Source: Pyxidicoccus sp. MSG2 (GTDB taxonomy: Bacteria; Myxococcota; Myxococcia; Myxococcales; Myxococcaceae). Taken from it: a stretch of 64,000 nucleotides of DNA. Of the stretch, positions 18,202 through 26,414 are shown piece after piece. The stretch spans positions 620,001 through 684,000 of the forward strand of contig NZ_JAPNKC010000001.1 in the NCBI RefSeq assembly GCF_026626705.1. The letters run 5' to 3'. The position numbers were made by a program, and so were the translations under genes. The notes under the pieces were generated by a model, which was not told where the DNA came from, did not search any database, and saw nothing but the letters and a program-made list of their open reading frames with translations. Numbering within the stretch: the stretch's first letter is position 1; each line of letters starts with the position of its first letter.

Positions 18202-19194
18202 TTGGCCACCCCGCTGCCCGCCTTCGTAGCGAAGCGCCGCCCGGACTGGGACGCGCTCCAGGCGCTGCTGGGCCGCCAGAAGGCCGGGGCCCTGAAGCTG
18301 GAGGAATTGCGCACGCTGGACACGCTCTACCGGCGCGCGGCGTCGGACCTGGCCCACACCCAGACGTTCTACCCGGGCACGGACGCGCACCGCTTCCTCA
18401 ACCAGCTGTGCGGGCAGGCCTACGCCGCCATCTACCAGCCGCCGCGCGAGCGCTGGCCCGCGGTGCGCGACTTCTTCCGGCGGGACTTCCCCGTCACCCT
18501 GCGCCGTGAGCTGCGCTTCGTGGGCGCCAGCGCGGCGGTGTTCTGCCTGGGACTGCTGCTGGGCGCGCTGGTGGTGCTGTGGGAGCCCCGGGGCGCGGAG
18601 CTGCTGGTGCCGGCCGGCATGCGCCAGTACGTGGCCGAGGGCCGTATGTGGACGGACGACATCCTGTCGGTGGCGCCGCCCAACTCGGTGGCATCCGGCA
18701 TCGCCACCAACAACCTCACCGTCACCATCGCCACCTTCGCCCTGGGCATGCTGGGCGGTCTGGGCACCCTCTACATGCTGGTGAACAACGGTGTGCACAT
18801 CGGCGCCATCGGCGCGCTGTGCGTCCGCGAGGGAATGACGCGAGGCTTCCTGGACTTCATCGCCGCGCACGGCCCGGTGGAGCTGTCCATCATCGTCATC
18901 GCCGGGGGCGCGGGCCTCATGGTGGGTCAGGCGCTCATCGACCCGGGCGAACTGCCGCGCGGCCAGGCCCTGGCGCTGCGGGGGCGCGAGGCCGTGAAGC
19001 TGGTGCTCGGCTGCGCGCCCTTCCTGGCCCTCATCGGCGTGGTGGAGGGCTACGTGTCCCCGGGCAGCCTCTTCCCCACCTGGGTGAAGGCGGGGCTGGG
19101 GCTGTCGCTGGGCGCCCTCTTCTGGGGCTACCTGCTGCGGGCGGGCAGCTCGGAGGCGGGGCGCACCGGGGAGCCGGCGGACAGCGCCTCCTGA
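18202..19194 (+). CDS. SpoIIM/DUF95 family membrane protein
   Basis: 330 residues from TTG 18202, chosen because ggaggt lies five bases upstream (18191-18196) and the product then begins ATPLPAFVAKRRPDW, the usual N-terminus of this family. An N-terminal helical domain of about 100 residues is followed by five to six membrane segments, including VLFCLG-type helix near 110 and FALGMLGGLGTLYMLVNNG, and the family motif HGPVELSIIVIAGGAGL. In Bacillus SpoIIM works in engulfment with wall hydrolases; in non-sporulating bacteria the family's job is unknown, though a link to envelope remodelling is plausible. The 3' end overlaps the convergent DnaJ-like gene by 67 bases. Confidence 0.88.
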   Translation: MATPLPAFVAKRRPDWDALQALLGRQKAGALKLEELRTLDTLYRRAASDLAHTQTFYPGTDAHRFLNQLCGQAYAAIYQPPRERWPAVRDFFRRDFPVTLRRELRFVGASAAVFCLGLLLGALVVLWEPRGAELLVPAGMRQYVAEGRMWTDDILSVAPPNSVASGIATNNLTVTIATFALGMLGGLGTLYMLVNNGVHIGAIGALCVREGMTRGFLDFIAAHGPVELSIIVIAGGAGLMVGQALIDPGELPRGQALALRGREAVKLVLGCAPFLALIGVVEGYVSPGSLFPTWVKAGLGLSLGALFWGYLLRAGSSEAGRTGEPADSAS

Positions 19195-19637
19195 CGCTTG
19201 CGCGCGCGGTGCCGGAGGATCTTCTCGTAGGCCGCGTTCAGCTCGCGCATCTTCTCCGTCGAGCCGCCGCGGTCCGGGTGGCTCTCCATGGCCAGCGCGT
19301 GGTAGCGCGCGCGCACCGTCTCCTCGGTGTCCAGCGGGGATACGCCCAGCAGGCGGTACGGGTCCTGGTCCTCCAGCGCGTTCAGCCAGCGGTCCAGGCG
19401 GCCCTTCACCTCGAGGAACTGCTCGTCCTGGGCGCCGGTGTCCTTCACCGGGTGGGTCCGCACCTTCGCGTCCGCGCGGAACACCTCCGAGTAGGTGCTG
19501 GACACCCAGCGGTGACACCCGGAGCACCGGTAGTACCGCACCCGGTTCCCGGGCTGCAGGGTCATCCGGATGCCGCAGTGGGTGCACTCCACCTCGACGT
19601 TCTCCAGCGTCTGCCAGTTCGCGACCGCCGCGCTCAT
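19128..19637 (-). CDS. DnaJ-domain protein with N-terminal zinc-ribbon
   Basis: 169 residues from ATG 19637 (aaggg upstream); a longer frame to 19679 exists. The N-terminal half has two Cys pairs, CTHCG and CSGCH, spaced like a zinc ribbon. The C-terminal half is a J-domain: PYRLLGVSPLDT, then HALAMESHPDRGGS with the HPD tripeptide, and ELNAAYEKI. J-proteins stimulate Hsp70 (DnaK) ATPase; this short one probably recruits DnaK to a specific client through the ribbon. Its end overlaps the SpoIIM gene on the other strand by 67 bases. Confidence 0.87.
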   Translation of the reverse strand: MSAAVANWQTLENVEVECTHCGIRMTLQPGNRVRYYRCSGCHRWVSSTYSEVFRADAKVRTHPVKDTGAQDEQFLEVKGRLDRWLNALEDQDPYRLLGVSPLDTEETVRARYHALAMESHPDRGGSTEKMRELNAAYEKILRHRARKRQEALSAGSPVRPASELPARSR

Positions 19638-19772
19638 CAGCCCTTGCTCCCTCTTGCAACACGCCTGTAGCGCCGCCAAGGTCCCACGATCGGAGATCGC
19701 GTCAAGAAAAACTCCCGCGCCGCGTCAGGGCCGCCCCTCCCGGGAAGCGGGTTTCGGGGTAGAAGGGGGGCC

Positions 19773-20366
19773 ATGCGTCCCCTGCTCGTTGCCGGACTCC
19801 TGGTCGCCGCCGCCGCGCGGGCCCAGGCTCCGGCCCGCCCCCGTCCCGCTGCCCCGGCCCGGCCCGCCCCGGCGAAGGAGCAGCCCGCGCGCGCCACCCC
19901 CACCGAGGCGCCCGTGCCGCCCTCCGCGCCGCCCCCGCCTCCCGCCGAGCCCGCCGCCACCGGGCCGGACGACACCGCCCTGCTGCGCGGCCTGCTGTGG
20001 GCGGTGAAGCCGGCGCCGGAGGAGGTCCGCGCCATCGCGATTGAAGACGTGGCGCTGCTGGGCGACGCGCGCGCGCTGGACTCGCTGGCCACGCTGCTGT
20101 GGGACTCCAACCCCCGCATCCAACAGGCGGCGCTCCGCGCGGTGGCGCTCTTCCAGGAGCCGCGCGCCGAGGAAATCCTCGGCAACGTGGTGCGCCACCC
20201 GCGCATGCCGGACGCGCTGAAGATTCAGGCGCTCAACGGGCTCATCTTCCAGCGCACGGCCACCGCGCGGCGCACCGTGCAGGACGCGGCGCTGGACGCC
20301 CGGCTCACCGCCCCGGTGCAGAACGCCGCGCGCACCGTCGCCGCCCAGTGGGAGGCCCCGCGCTGA
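19773..20366 (+). CDS. Exported HEAT-repeat protein
   Basis: 197 residues. A short signal peptide (MRPLLVAGLLVAAAARAQA) is followed by a Pro/Ala-rich linker to about residue 65, then about 120 residues of paired helices with HEAT features (VRAIAIEDVALLGDARALDSL; NPRIQQAALRAVALFQEPRA). HEAT solenoids bind other proteins; the partner is unknown. Divergent from the DnaJ-like gene; a terminator follows. Confidence 0.75.
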   Translation: MRPLLVAGLLVAAAARAQAPARPRPAAPARPAPAKEQPARATPTEAPVPPSAPPPPPAEPAATGPDDTALLRGLLWAVKPAPEEVRAIAIEDVALLGDARALDSLATLLWDSNPRIQQAALRAVALFQEPRAEEILGNVVRHPRMPDALKIQALNGLIFQRTATARRTVQDAALDARLTAPVQNAARTVAAQWEAPR

Positions 20367-20416
20367 CGCCCGCCTGCTCCCCTTCCGGGCAGGCGCATGT
20401 AAACCACCGGACGCGG

Positions 20417-20443
20417 CCGCCCCCCACGTGGGTGGGGCGGTTT
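20417..20443 (+). terminator. Intrinsic terminator before the DivIVA-like gene
   Basis: ccgcccc (20417-20423) pairs with ggggcgg (20434-20440), followed by TTTCC. Confidence 0.65.
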
Positions 20444-20481
20444 CCTGGAGAAGTCATTGCCCTGCGCTAGAATGCGGGGCC

Positions 20482-21009
20482 ATGAAGATCACCCCGCTCG
20501 ACATCCGGCAGAAGCGGTTCGAAACGGCCCTGCGCGGCTTCTCGCGCCGCGAGGTGGAGGCCCACCTCGAGCTGATCGCCGGCGAGTTCGAAGAGGTGGT
20601 GAAGGAGAACATCGCGCTCAAGGAGGAGCTGAAGCGCACGCAGCTCAAGCTCGAGCAGCATCAGGAGCGCGAGCGCACCCTCCAGGAGACGATGGTCACC
20701 GCGCAGCGCATCAGCGAGGACCTGAAGGCCGCCGCGAAGAAGGAAGCGGAAATCATCATCGCGGACGCCGAGCATCAGGCGGAGAAGATCGTCCACGGCG
20801 CCCACCAGCGGCTGGTGCAGGTGGTGGAGGACATCAACGAGCTGAAGCGCCAGCGCACCCAGTTCGAGTCCCAGGTGCGCTCCGTGCTGGACGCGCACCA
20901 GAAGCTGCTGGAGACCTTCAAGGGCCCCTCCTTCGCGGACCGCGACTACGCGCGCGTCGAGGACAACGTGGCCTACCTCTCCCAGAAGAAGGCCAACCTG
21001 GGCGAATAG
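20482..21009 (+). CDS. DivIVA-domain coiled-coil protein
   Basis: 175 residues from ATG 20482. It starts MKITPLDIRQKRFETALRGF, the DivIVA/GpsB membrane-binding and lipid-loop signature, followed by YS-like RREVEAHLELIAGEFEEVV and then a continuous coiled coil to the C-terminus. DivIVA proteins gather at curved membrane or poles and recruit division, wall-growth or chromosome-anchoring partners. In Deltaproteobacteria a role at poles or septa is likely but unproven for this gene. It forms an operon with the DUF167 gene (three bases apart) and the peptidase-MA gene. Confidence 0.9.
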   Translation: MKITPLDIRQKRFETALRGFSRREVEAHLELIAGEFEEVVKENIALKEELKRTQLKLEQHQERERTLQETMVTAQRISEDLKAAAKKEAEIIIADAEHQAEKIVHGAHQRLVQVVEDINELKRQRTQFESQVRSVLDAHQKLLETFKGPSFADRDYARVEDNVAYLSQKKANLGE

Positions 21010-21012
21010 CCC

Positions 21013-21312
21013 GTGGCCCCACCCTGGCTGAAGGCCGTCCCCGACGGCGTGGAGCTGGCGGTGCTCGTCCAGCCGCGCGCCTCGCGCACCCGCGTCGTGG
21101 GTGAACACGACGGCCTCCTGAAGGTGCAGCTCGCCGCGCCCCCCGTGGACGGCGAGGCCAACGCCGCCCTGCTGGAGTTCTTCGCGAAGCACCTCGGCGT
21201 CCCGCGCCGGCAGGTGACGCTCACGTCCGGTGACGCGTCGCGCCGCAAGCGGGTGAAGGTGGTGGGGGTTGATGCGGCGCGGGCCGAGGCTGTTATGTCT
21301 GGGCAAACGTGA
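21013..21312 (+). CDS. DUF167/YggU family protein
   Basis: 99 residues from GTG 21013, three bases after the DivIVA-like stop. The family core is seen in VLVQPRASRTRVVGEHDGLLKVQL, split here as VQPRASRTRVVGEHDG and LKVQLAAPPVDGEANAALLE, then FFAKHLGVPRRQVTLTSGDASRRKRVKV. The fold is known from structures but the function is not. DUF167 genes commonly sit beside division or membrane genes such as yggT and DivIVA-like genes, as here. Its stop overlaps the next start. Confidence 0.92.
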   Translation: MAPPWLKAVPDGVELAVLVQPRASRTRVVGEHDGLLKVQLAAPPVDGEANAALLEFFAKHLGVPRRQVTLTSGDASRRKRVKVVGVDAARAEAVMSGQT

Positions 21313-22598
21313 GGCCGCCGCACATGCGCCACCTGCTCCTCCTGCTTCCGCTGCTGCTGGCCGCACCCCGAGCCCTGGCCCAGGAGCCGGGGGACACGCA
21401 TGGCTCCCATGCGCACGAGGTGGTGGTGGATGACGCCGTGCTCGTGCCCCATGAGCGCCCGTCCCGCGTCACCGGCGAGGTGACGACGAAGCGCTTCCGC
21501 ATCCTCCACACCGCGGCGGCCACCGTGGCCGCGAAGGACCTTGCGGGACAGATTGAAGGCATCCGCGACAGCTTCGGCGCCATCCTCGGGCGCGACTGGT
21601 CCGGCATCACCGAAATCCGCCTGGGCGTGGGCCGCACGGAGTTCGAGGCGCTGGCGCTGCCCGGAGGCCGGCCTCCCGGCTGGGCGGTGGCGCTGGCCTA
21701 CCCGGCGCACCAGATCATCCTGCTGGACGCGCTGAGCCTCTACGAGCCGGACGGCCAGCAGACGCTGCGGCACGAGCTGGCGCACGTGGCGCTGGGCCAG
21801 CTGGCGAAGGGCTGGCCCCGCTGGTTCCAGGAGGGCGTGGCGCAGAACGTCACCGGCGAGCGCTACTCCCTCACGCACTACTCCGCCCTCTTCCGCGCGG
21901 TGACGCAGGAGCGCGTCTTCCACTTCGAGGACCTGGAGGACTCCTGGCCGGACCACCCGTCGGACGTGGAGATTGCCTACGCGCAGAGCGCCGCCTTCGT
22001 GGCGCACCTGTCCGGCAAGTTCGGCCCCCAGGCCATGGGCGTGCTGGTGGACGGCGTGCGCGACGGCGAGCCCTTCGAGCAGGCCTTCGGCAAGGCCTTC
22101 CGCACGTCGCTGCTGGTGGAGGAGACGGACTGGCGCGAGGGCCTGGCGGCGCGGTACGGCTGGCTGCCCCTCACCACCAGCTCCGCGCTGCTGTGGCTGG
22201 CCGCCTCCGCCCTGTGCGTCGCCGCGTACATCCGCCGGCGCCAGCAGAAGGAAGCGCGCCTGGCGGAGATGGCCGCCCAGGACGCCGCGGAGGACGCCGC
22301 GCTGCGGGTGCTGGCCGCGCGCGCCGCCGCCCTGCCGGGCGCCCTCCCCGGCCCGGACGCCGCCGGCCCCGCCCCGGCGCTGACCTGGCCCGAGTGGCCC
22401 GCCGGCGCCACCTCCAACGAGTCGGACGCCCTCGAGTCGCACGACTCGCAGGAGGCCGTCAGCGGCCCCCACGAGACGCCCCCGCTCGCCAGCGAGGCGC
22501 CGGGTGAGGCCCCGGAAGAGCCTCCGGAGGAGACGTCCGGCGAGTCCGTGGCGGACCTTCCGGCGGGCCCCCGCCCCCCGAAGCCCACCCTGCACTGA
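21309..22598 (+). CDS. Exported peptidase-MA-type zinc metalloprotease, membrane-anchored
   Basis: 429 residues from GTG 21309, which overlaps the previous stop (GTGA); ATG 21324 would also give a good signal peptide (MRHLLLLLPLLLAAPRALAQ). The gluzincin zinc motif is RHELAHVALG, with the third ligand in RWFQEGVAQ, as in PF13485 peptidases. After the catalytic domain a membrane helix (SALLWLAASALCVAAYI, about residue 295) anchors the protein, leaving a Pro/Glu/Ala-rich cytoplasmic tail of about 110 residues. It should act in the periplasm on unknown substrates. Coupled to DivIVA and DUF167, it may work in envelope growth or division. Confidence 0.82.
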   Translation: MRPPHMRHLLLLLPLLLAAPRALAQEPGDTHGSHAHEVVVDDAVLVPHERPSRVTGEVTTKRFRILHTAAATVAAKDLAGQIEGIRDSFGAILGRDWSGITEIRLGVGRTEFEALALPGGRPPGWAVALAYPAHQIILLDALSLYEPDGQQTLRHELAHVALGQLAKGWPRWFQEGVAQNVTGERYSLTHYSALFRAVTQERVFHFEDLEDSWPDHPSDVEIAYAQSAAFVAHLSGKFGPQAMGVLVDGVRDGEPFEQAFGKAFRTSLLVEETDWREGLAARYGWLPLTTSSALLWLAASALCVAAYIRRRQQKEARLAEMAAQDAAEDAALRVLAARAAALPGALPGPDAAGPAPALTWPEWPAGATSNESDALESHDSQEAVSGPHETPPLASEAPGEAPEEPPEETSGESVADLPAGPRPPKPTLH

Positions 22599-22765
22599 CG
22601 AGGTGCCCTCCCCACCGGGGGACCCCAGTGCTTTCGGACACCCCTACAGTCAGCCCCCCGGAAGAAATTACCTGCTGCATGCTCCTCTGCCTGCTCTAGG
22701 GGTGAGCCCAAGCGGTTGATTTTCCTGGAAAATGGTACCTCCAGGGCGTTGGCAGTCGGCTTGCT

Positions 22766-23323
22766 ATGCCTCCCGTCGCGATGCGGAAGGCACTGGACAT
22801 GAACGAGCGGGGACGTAAGGCGGCGGTGCTGGCGCGGTTCTTCCGCCAGCAGCCGGATCGCATCGCGGCGCTGTGGCGCCGGATGCGGCTGGCCACGCAT
22901 GAGGCGGACGGTTCAGCGGCCTCGCTCGGACAACTGGACGGGCTGGTGGAGCCCTTCATCCGCGAGGTGGGGCGGACGCTGGAGGGCGAGGAGACGAGCC
23001 CCTGGAGCCGCACGCGGGCGGTGCTCCGCCTGTCGCCAGAGCGCGGCGCGCGCGCCCTCTACGAGGAATTCGCGGCGCTGCGGCGCTGCCTGGTGGACGC
23101 CGCGGAGGTGCTGGGCGGCGGGGATTGGGAGCGCGAGCGCATCAACCGCGCGGTGGATGAGGCGGTGGACTCGGCGGTGGCCCTGCTGCAGCGGCTCAAG
23201 GATCCGCGCGCGGACGGCCCCCGGGTGGCTTTTGGAGGTCTGGTCGTCGAGTACTTCGAGAGACCTTCACGAGTGAAGCGCACCACGCCGGACGCGAAGG
23301 ACGGGCGTCCAGCGATGCACTGA
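22766..23323 (+). CDS. Hypothetical helical protein
   Basis: 185 residues from ATG 22766; ATG 22799 (MNERGRKAAVLARFF) is an alternative. Predominantly alpha-helical, with a first helical pair (RFFRQQPDRIAALWRRMR) and a second (YEEFAALRRCLVDAAEVL) that vaguely resemble the four-helix N-terminal domains of RsbR/histidine-kinase-type sensors, ending in a basic tail. I cannot assign a function. It stands alone; the next terminator lies about 260 bases downstream. Confidence 0.65.
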   Translation: MPPVAMRKALDMNERGRKAAVLARFFRQQPDRIAALWRRMRLATHEADGSAASLGQLDGLVEPFIREVGRTLEGEETSPWSRTRAVLRLSPERGARALYEEFAALRRCLVDAAEVLGGGDWERERINRAVDEAVDSAVALLQRLKDPRADGPRVAFGGLVVEYFERPSRVKRTTPDAKDGRPAMH

Positions 23324-23641
23324 GGAAGGGGTTGGTCGGGTTTGCCGACCCGTCCGGCTTGATGCTCCCGTCTTGGGGAGCGTCCGAGGCCGGCGGGAGG
23401 GAGCGCGCCGTGGGTGGGGGCCCGTGGCGTGCCTTTGGGGAGCGTGTTCCCACTGGGGAGTGGTGAGCGCGCCTCGTGAGCTGCTGGCAAGACGCGTGGA
23501 TGGGGGTCCGCGCGAATCGCCGGTCGGACGGGTCGGCACTTTTGTGGGGTCAGGCTGGGGAGCCTGGGTGGAGAGCAGGGACACGGGAGGGGCGCCTACG
23601 GGGGTGGGCGCTCCTCCCGTACTTTTTGGGGGTGCGCCGCG
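23324..23641. other. Convergent intergenic region before polA
   Basis: 318 bases between convergent stops. It contains one strong terminator at 23583-23627. The rest is G-rich sequence in which I see no gene. Confidence 0.5.
23583..23627 (+). terminator. Strong intrinsic terminator
   Basis: acgggagg plus ggcgcc (23583-23596) pairs with ggcgc/cctcccgt (to 23620) and is followed by acTTTTTg, the pattern for plus-strand termination. It faces away from polA's own direction, so it would stop transcripts from the hypothetical gene or read-through into polA. Confidence 0.8.
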
Positions 23642-26371
23642 TCAGTGCGCGTCCGCCCAGCTCCGGCCCGCGCCCACGTCCACCTTGAGCGGCACCTTCA
23701 GCGAGGCCACCGAGGACATGCCCTTCATCGCCAGGGCCTTCACCCGCTCCACCTCGGCGTCGGGCGCCTCGAAGAGGAGTTCGTCGTGCACCTGCAACAG
23801 CATGACGGTGCGCAGGCCCTCTTCGCGCAGCGCCGCGTCCACCACCAGCATCGCCTTCTTGATGAGGTCCGCGGCGGTGCCCTGAATCGGCATGTTGATG
23901 GCGGCGCGCTCGGCGGCCTGCACCACGCCGCGGTTCTTCGAGTTCAGGTCCGGCATGTACCGGCGGCGCCCGTAGAGCGTCTCCACGTAGCCCGTCTTGC
24001 GCGCGGTATCCACGGTCTCCCGCAGGTAGCGGTGGATGCCTGCGTAGCGCGTGAAGTAGCGCTCGATGATGTCGCGCGCCTCCTCCTGCGGAATCCCCAG
24101 CCGCGCGGACAGGCCGTGCGGTGACAGGCCGTAGGCGATGCCGAAGTTCACCATCTTCGCCCTGCGGCGCTGCTCGCGGTCCACCTGCTCCGGGGGCACG
24201 CCGAAGACTTCCGCCGCCGTGCGGGTGTGGATGTCCTGGTCGTTGAGGAAGGCGTCGATGAGGACCGGGTCCTCCGCGATGTGCGCCAGCAGCCGCAGCT
24301 CCACCTGGCTGTAGTCCGCGCTGACCAGCTGGTGCCCTTCCGCGGCCACGAAGGCGCGGCGGATTTCGCGGCCCAGCTCGGTGCGCACGGGGATGTTCTG
24401 GAGATTGGGGTCCGTGGACGACAGGCGCCCCGTCGCGGTGGCCGCCTGGTGGTAGGTGGTGTGGATGCGCCCGTCGGCCGCCACCAGCGTGGGCAGCGTG
24501 TCCAGGTAGGTGCTCTTCAGCTTGGTGAGGCTGCGGTACTCGATGATGGCGGCCGGCAGCGGGTGTTCCTCGGAGAGCTTCTCCAGCACCTCCATGTCCG
24601 CGGACGGGCCCGTCTTGCCCTTCTTGATGATGGGCAGCCCCAGCCCTTCCGGCTGGGGCGAGAAGAGCACCTCCACCAGCTGCGGGTTGGAGCCGATGTT
24701 GAACTCGCGCCCGGCGTGTTTGTAGACCTCCTTCACCTGCGCCTCGACGGCGGCGTCCACCTTCACGGAGATGCGGGCCAGCTCGGTGGTGTCCAGCTTC
24801 ACGCCCCGCTGCTCCATCCGCGCGAGAATCGGCAGCAGCGGCAGCTCCATGTCCCGCGCCAGCTCCGCCAGGCTCGCCGCCTGAAGCTCCTTCCACAGCT
24901 CCGGCGCCAGCCGCCGCGCCGCCTCCGCGCGGATGGCGAAGCCCGCGGCCACCTCCTCCACCGTGTGGTCCGCCAGCGCCTTGTCCTTCTTGCCCCGCTT
25001 GCCCTCGGCCGCGGGCGGCAGCGCGGGCAGCTCCGTCTGCAGGCGCTCGCGCGCCAGGTCCGCCAGCGCGTGCTCGCGGCGGGACGGGTTGAGCAGGTAG
25101 CTGAGCAGCTCCACGTCGTCGTGGCCGCCGCGCAACGTGATTCCCTCGTTGGCGAGGACGAGGGTGAGCGCCTTGAGGTCGTGCCCGCCCTTCTTCACGG
25201 CCGCATCCTCCAGCACCGCCTTGAGCGCGGCCGTGAAGGACTCCGGCTTCACCTGGGTGGCGCCGAGCACGCCATGGCGCAGCGGCACGTAGTACGTGCT
25301 CGCGTCCGGCAGCGCGGCGCCCAGGCCCACCAGCTTCGTGGCGAAGGGCATGCCCTCGTACGCGGGGATGAGGCTGACGGTGCCCGCCGCGCGCACCGCA
25401 TCCGCCAGCGCCTTCAGCTCCGCCTCGGTGCCCACCAGCTTGTGCTCGGCGGCCAGCGGCGCGGCCTTCTCCTTCGGCGCGGCCTCTGGCAAGCCCTGCT
25501 GCGGCAGGTCCTTGATGAGCGCGTAGAACTCCAGCTCGGTGAAGAGCTCGCGGGCCTTTGCCGGGTCCACCGCCTTGCGGGCCAGGTCCGCCATCTTCAC
25601 GTCCAGCGGCAGGTCCGTCTTGAAGGTGACGAGCTGCTTGGCGCGCAGCAGGCTCTCGCGGTGCGAGGCGATGGCGTCGCGAATCTTCGGCTTCTTCACC
25701 TCGTCCAGCTTGGAGAGCAGCGTCTCCACGTCGCCGAACTGCTGGATGAGCTCCGTGGCCGTCTTCGGGCCGATGCCCGGCACCTTGGCGACGTTGTCCA
25801 CCGCGTCACCGATGAGGGCCAGGTAGTCGCGCATCTGCCGGGGCTCGATTCCCAGCTTCGCCTTTACCTCGTCCGGCCCGGTGTGCGTCTCCTTCATCGG
25901 GTCGAACAGGCGCACGTCCGGTTCTACAATCTGCACGAAGTCCTTGTCGCCCGTGACGACCTGGACGCAGAAGCCCTCGGCCTTCGCCTTCACCGCCAGC
26001 GTGCCGATGACGTCATCCGCCTCCCAGCCGGCCATCTCCAGCACCGGCAGGTTGAGCGCCTCCACCACCCGGCGGATGAGCGCGAACTGCGGCACCAGGT
26101 CCTCGGGCGGACCCTCGCGGTTGGCCTTGTAGTTGGGGTCTATCTTCTGCCGCTCCGTGCGGCTCTCCTTGTCGAAGGCGAGCGCCACGTGCGTGGGGTT
26201 CAGCTCCCTCAGCCCCTTGAGCACCATGCGGGTGAAGCCCAGCACGGCGTTGGTGGGCACGCCCTTGCTCGTCGTGAGGGGCGGAATCGCATGGTAGGCG
26301 CGGAAGATGAAGCCGGACGCGTCGATGAGGACCAGGGTGGGCGCGGAGCGCGAGGGGCTGGTGTCGGCCAT
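23642..26371 (-). CDS. polA: DNA polymerase I
   Basis: 909 residues in three parts. The 5' nuclease (about 1-290) has DASGFIFRAYHA, TGDKDFVQIV and the helix-hairpin-helix VPGIGPKTATELI. The polymerase domain has motif A (DYSQVELRLLAHIAEDP), motif B (RRRAKMVNFGIAYGLSPHG) and motif C (LLQVHDELLFE). The middle 3'-5' exonuclease-like domain (about 310-500) lacks the metal-binding acids: the place of E. coli Asp355/Glu357 reads TVSLIPAYEG (about residue 330) and the Asp424 and Asp501 sites are also not conserved. It should therefore fill gaps and remove RNA primers but not proofread, as in Taq and Bacillus enzymes. ATG 26371 is the start. Confidence 0.96.
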   Translation of the reverse strand: MADTSPSRSAPTLVLIDASGFIFRAYHAIPPLTTSKGVPTNAVLGFTRMVLKGLRELNPTHVALAFDKESRTERQKIDPNYKANREGPPEDLVPQFALIRRVVEALNLPVLEMAGWEADDVIGTLAVKAKAEGFCVQVVTGDKDFVQIVEPDVRLFDPMKETHTGPDEVKAKLGIEPRQMRDYLALIGDAVDNVAKVPGIGPKTATELIQQFGDVETLLSKLDEVKKPKIRDAIASHRESLLRAKQLVTFKTDLPLDVKMADLARKAVDPAKARELFTELEFYALIKDLPQQGLPEAAPKEKAAPLAAEHKLVGTEAELKALADAVRAAGTVSLIPAYEGMPFATKLVGLGAALPDASTYYVPLRHGVLGATQVKPESFTAALKAVLEDAAVKKGGHDLKALTLVLANEGITLRGGHDDVELLSYLLNPSRREHALADLARERLQTELPALPPAAEGKRGKKDKALADHTVEEVAAGFAIRAEAARRLAPELWKELQAASLAELARDMELPLLPILARMEQRGVKLDTTELARISVKVDAAVEAQVKEVYKHAGREFNIGSNPQLVEVLFSPQPEGLGLPIIKKGKTGPSADMEVLEKLSEEHPLPAAIIEYRSLTKLKSTYLDTLPTLVAADGRIHTTYHQAATATGRLSSTDPNLQNIPVRTELGREIRRAFVAAEGHQLVSADYSQVELRLLAHIAEDPVLIDAFLNDQDIHTRTAAEVFGVPPEQVDREQRRRAKMVNFGIAYGLSPHGLSARLGIPQEEARDIIERYFTRYAGIHRYLRETVDTARKTGYVETLYGRRRYMPDLNSKNRGVVQAAERAAINMPIQGTAADLIKKAMLVVDAALREEGLRTVMLLQVHDELLFEAPDAEVERVKALAMKGMSSVASLKVPLKVDVGAGRSWADAH

Positions 26372-26414
26372 GGCCCCGTGCCTAGCGCGCCCGTCCGCCC
26401 CTGTCCATGTCGCG

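Noticed and set aside
22766-23323. RsbR-type sensor protein
   Set aside because: Only a vague helical similarity; no STAS domain and no partners, so left as hypothetical.
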